A DNA stretch of 64,000 bases, taken from assembly GCF_000938305.1 (NCBI RefSeq), contig NZ_JYMT01000042.1, forward strand, positions 524,815-588,814, written 5' to 3'. Source of the DNA: Bradyrhizobium sp. LTSP885 (GTDB lineage Bacteria > Pseudomonadota > Alphaproteobacteria > Rhizobiales > Xanthobacteraceae). Shown here piece by piece: positions 62,841 to 64,000 of the stretch (position 1 is the stretch's first letter; each line of letters opens with the position of its first letter). The translations under genes were made by a program, and so were the position numbers. The notes under the pieces were generated by a model. The model did not search any database. It saw nothing but the letters and a program-made list of their open reading frames with translations, and had not been told where the DNA came from.

Positions 62841-64000
62841 TCAGATCGGCACGGTTTGCGGCCGCTTCCAGCGCACCCACCCGGCGACGATCAAGCGCGT
62901 CATGGTGAAGGCGGTGAACACCGTGGTGATGATGCCGATGCCGAGCGTCACGGCGAAGCCGCGCACCGGACCGGTGCCGATATAGAACAGCACCGCGGCA
63001 GCGATGAAGGTGGTGATGTTGGAGTCGAGGATGGTCGCCAGCGCCCGCTTGAAGCCAGCGTCGATCGCCGAGATCGCATTGCGGCCGCCGCGCAGTTCTT
63101 CGCGGATGCGCTCATAGATCAGCACGTTGGAGTCGACCGCGATGCCTACCGTCAGCACGATGCCGGCGATGCCGGGCAGCGTCAGCGTGGCGTTGAGCAG
63201 CGACAACAGGCCGAAGATCATCGCAACGTTGATCGCAACAGCGATATTGGCGAACACGCCAAACAGGCGGTAAGTGATCAGCATGAACACGATGACCAGG
63301 ATCGAGCCGACATAGGCGGCGAGCTCGCCCTTCGCGATCGAGTCCTGGCCGAGGCCGGGACCGACCGTGCGCTCTTCGACGACCGTCAACGGTGCCGGCA
63401 GTGCGCCGGCGCGCATCAGAATCGCCAGATCGTTGGCAGACTGCACGTTAAAGCTGCCGGAAATCTGCCCCTGTCCCCCAGTGATCGGCTCGCGGATGAC
63501 CGGCGCGGAGAGCACCTTGCCGTCAAGCACGATAGCGAAGGGCTGGCCGACATTCTCGCTCGTCGCCTGGGCGAATTTGCGCGCACCGGCCGAGTTGAAT
63601 TTGAAGCTCACGATCGCCTCACCGTTGCGCTGGTCGAAACCGGGCTGCGCGTCGGACAACTCGCTGCCGGAAACCAGAACCTGCTTCTTGACGACAGTGG
63701 GAGGATTCGGCGGCGACGCGCTCGGGAGCAGCTCGGAATCCGGTGGCACCGCGCCTTGCAGGGCCTGGTCGGACGATACCGTGGTATCGACCATCCGGAA
63801 TTCCATTTTCGCCGTCTTGCCGAGCAGTTCCTTCAACCGCGTCGGGTCCTGGAGGCCGGGGACCTGTACCAAGATACGGTCTGTGCCCTGCCGCTGGATC
63901 AACGGCTCGACGGTGCCGAGTTCGTTGACGCGTTTTTCGACGATCTGGATGGATTGCTCGATCGTCTTGCGCAGGCGATCGAGCGTCGCCGCCGGAGGCA
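62841..64000 (-). CDS. secD: Protein translocase subunit SecD, partial (5' end outside window)
   Basis: The C-terminal 386 or so codons of SecD; the frame stays open to the edge of the window (the segment reads VEKRVNELGTVEP just before the part shown), so the N-terminus lies beyond 64000. The P1-domain motif RQGTDRILVQVPGLQDPTRL, the GPGLGQDSIAKG block and the membrane region with DSNVLIYERIREE and ATILDSNITTF are all intact. It precedes secF, the usual order. The TTG at 63902 is not the start. Confidence 0.93.
   Translation of the reverse strand, partial: PPAATLDRLRKTIEQSIQIVEKRVNELGTVEPLIQRQGTDRILVQVPGLQDPTRLKELLGKTAKMEFRMVDTTVSSDQALQGAVPPDSELLPSASPPNPPTVVKKQVLVSGSELSDAQPGFDQRNGEAIVSFKFNSAGARKFAQATSENVGQPFAIVLDGKVLSAPVIREPITGGQGQISGSFNVQSANDLAILMRAGALPAPLTVVEERTVGPGLGQDSIAKGELAAYVGSILVIVFMLITYRLFGVFANIAVAINVAMIFGLLSLLNATLTLPGIAGIVLTVGIAVDSNVLIYERIREELRGGRNAISAIDAGFKRALATILDSNITTFIAAAVLFYIGTGPVRGFAVTLGIGIITTVFTAFTMTRLIVAGWVRWKRPQTVPI

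Overview
The window looks like a chromosomal stretch from Bradyrhizobium or a very close relative (Alphaproteobacteria, Nitrobacteraceae/Bradyrhizobiaceae). This rests on the high GC content, the family-typical small proteins (DUF3551, DUF1127, a short 'SELERARLIREAR' protein), the dense palindromic intergenic repeats, and the housekeeping order (coaD, two cyclophilins, queA, tgt; secD-secF with mitochondrial complex I assembly-factor homologues). No rRNA, tRNA, CRISPR array, prophage or transposase gene was seen.

Layout. 1-6 kb: small secreted or membrane proteins, a secreted HExxH metallopeptidase-like protein and 3-hydroxybutyryl-CoA dehydrogenase. 6-13.6 kb: small proteins, a CNNM/CorC-type CBS protein, a formyltransferase, a RidA protein, a DMT permease and a secreted caspase-like protein. 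13.7-16.5 kb: BrnA-like antitoxin, cysK, a zinc-ribbon protein and tgt. 16.8-19.7 kb: patatin lipoprotein, TetR regulator and PepSY protein, bracketed by two near-identical operator-like palindromes. 19.8-24.8 kb: asd behind a threonine-codon-rich attenuator, GNAT, then the leftward coaD-ppi-(TonB-like)-ppi-queA cluster. 25-29 kb: kup, a repeat-flanked membrane gene and a frameshifted phosphotransferase. 29-40 kb: gyrA, DUF2306, an LMW phosphatase, ssb, three tandem outer-membrane beta-barrel genes and uvrA. 40-48 kb: nucleoside hydrolase, two NAD(P)-binding proteins, LysR, a YVTN beta-propeller/SRPBCC pair, a COG3910-type ATPase, and a 0.7 kb non-coding repeat island. 48-57.5 kb: PPC-domain protein/acyl-CoA synthetase pair, TPR protein, FAH-family enzyme, DUF3597, DUF2189, MltB-like transglycosylase, DUF1127. 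57.6-64 kb: trmFO, a kinase-like/ANL-tail fusion, a DUF1488-like protein, and the leftward secD (cut by the window edge)-secF-Mth938/NDUFAF3-like-phytoene synthase/NDUFAF6-like operon.

How the parts work together. tgt and queA act in tRNA queuosine synthesis and trmFO in tRNA m5U54. ssb and uvrA each carry a GTTC-N7-GTTC SOS box although three porin-like genes now separate them. asd (Lys/Met/Thr pathway) appears to be controlled by a nearly leaderless attenuator. The most noteworthy observations are the asd attenuator, a Tgt that has lost all four expected zinc ligands, the kinase/ANL C-terminal fusion, the twin TetR-type operators, a 16-bp-stem structured repeat near 47.9 kb, and an unexplained inverted repeat between cysK and a zinc-ribbon gene. 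Start sites were chosen from ribosome-binding sites and signal peptides; family names are from recognition of the translated sequence, without database searches.
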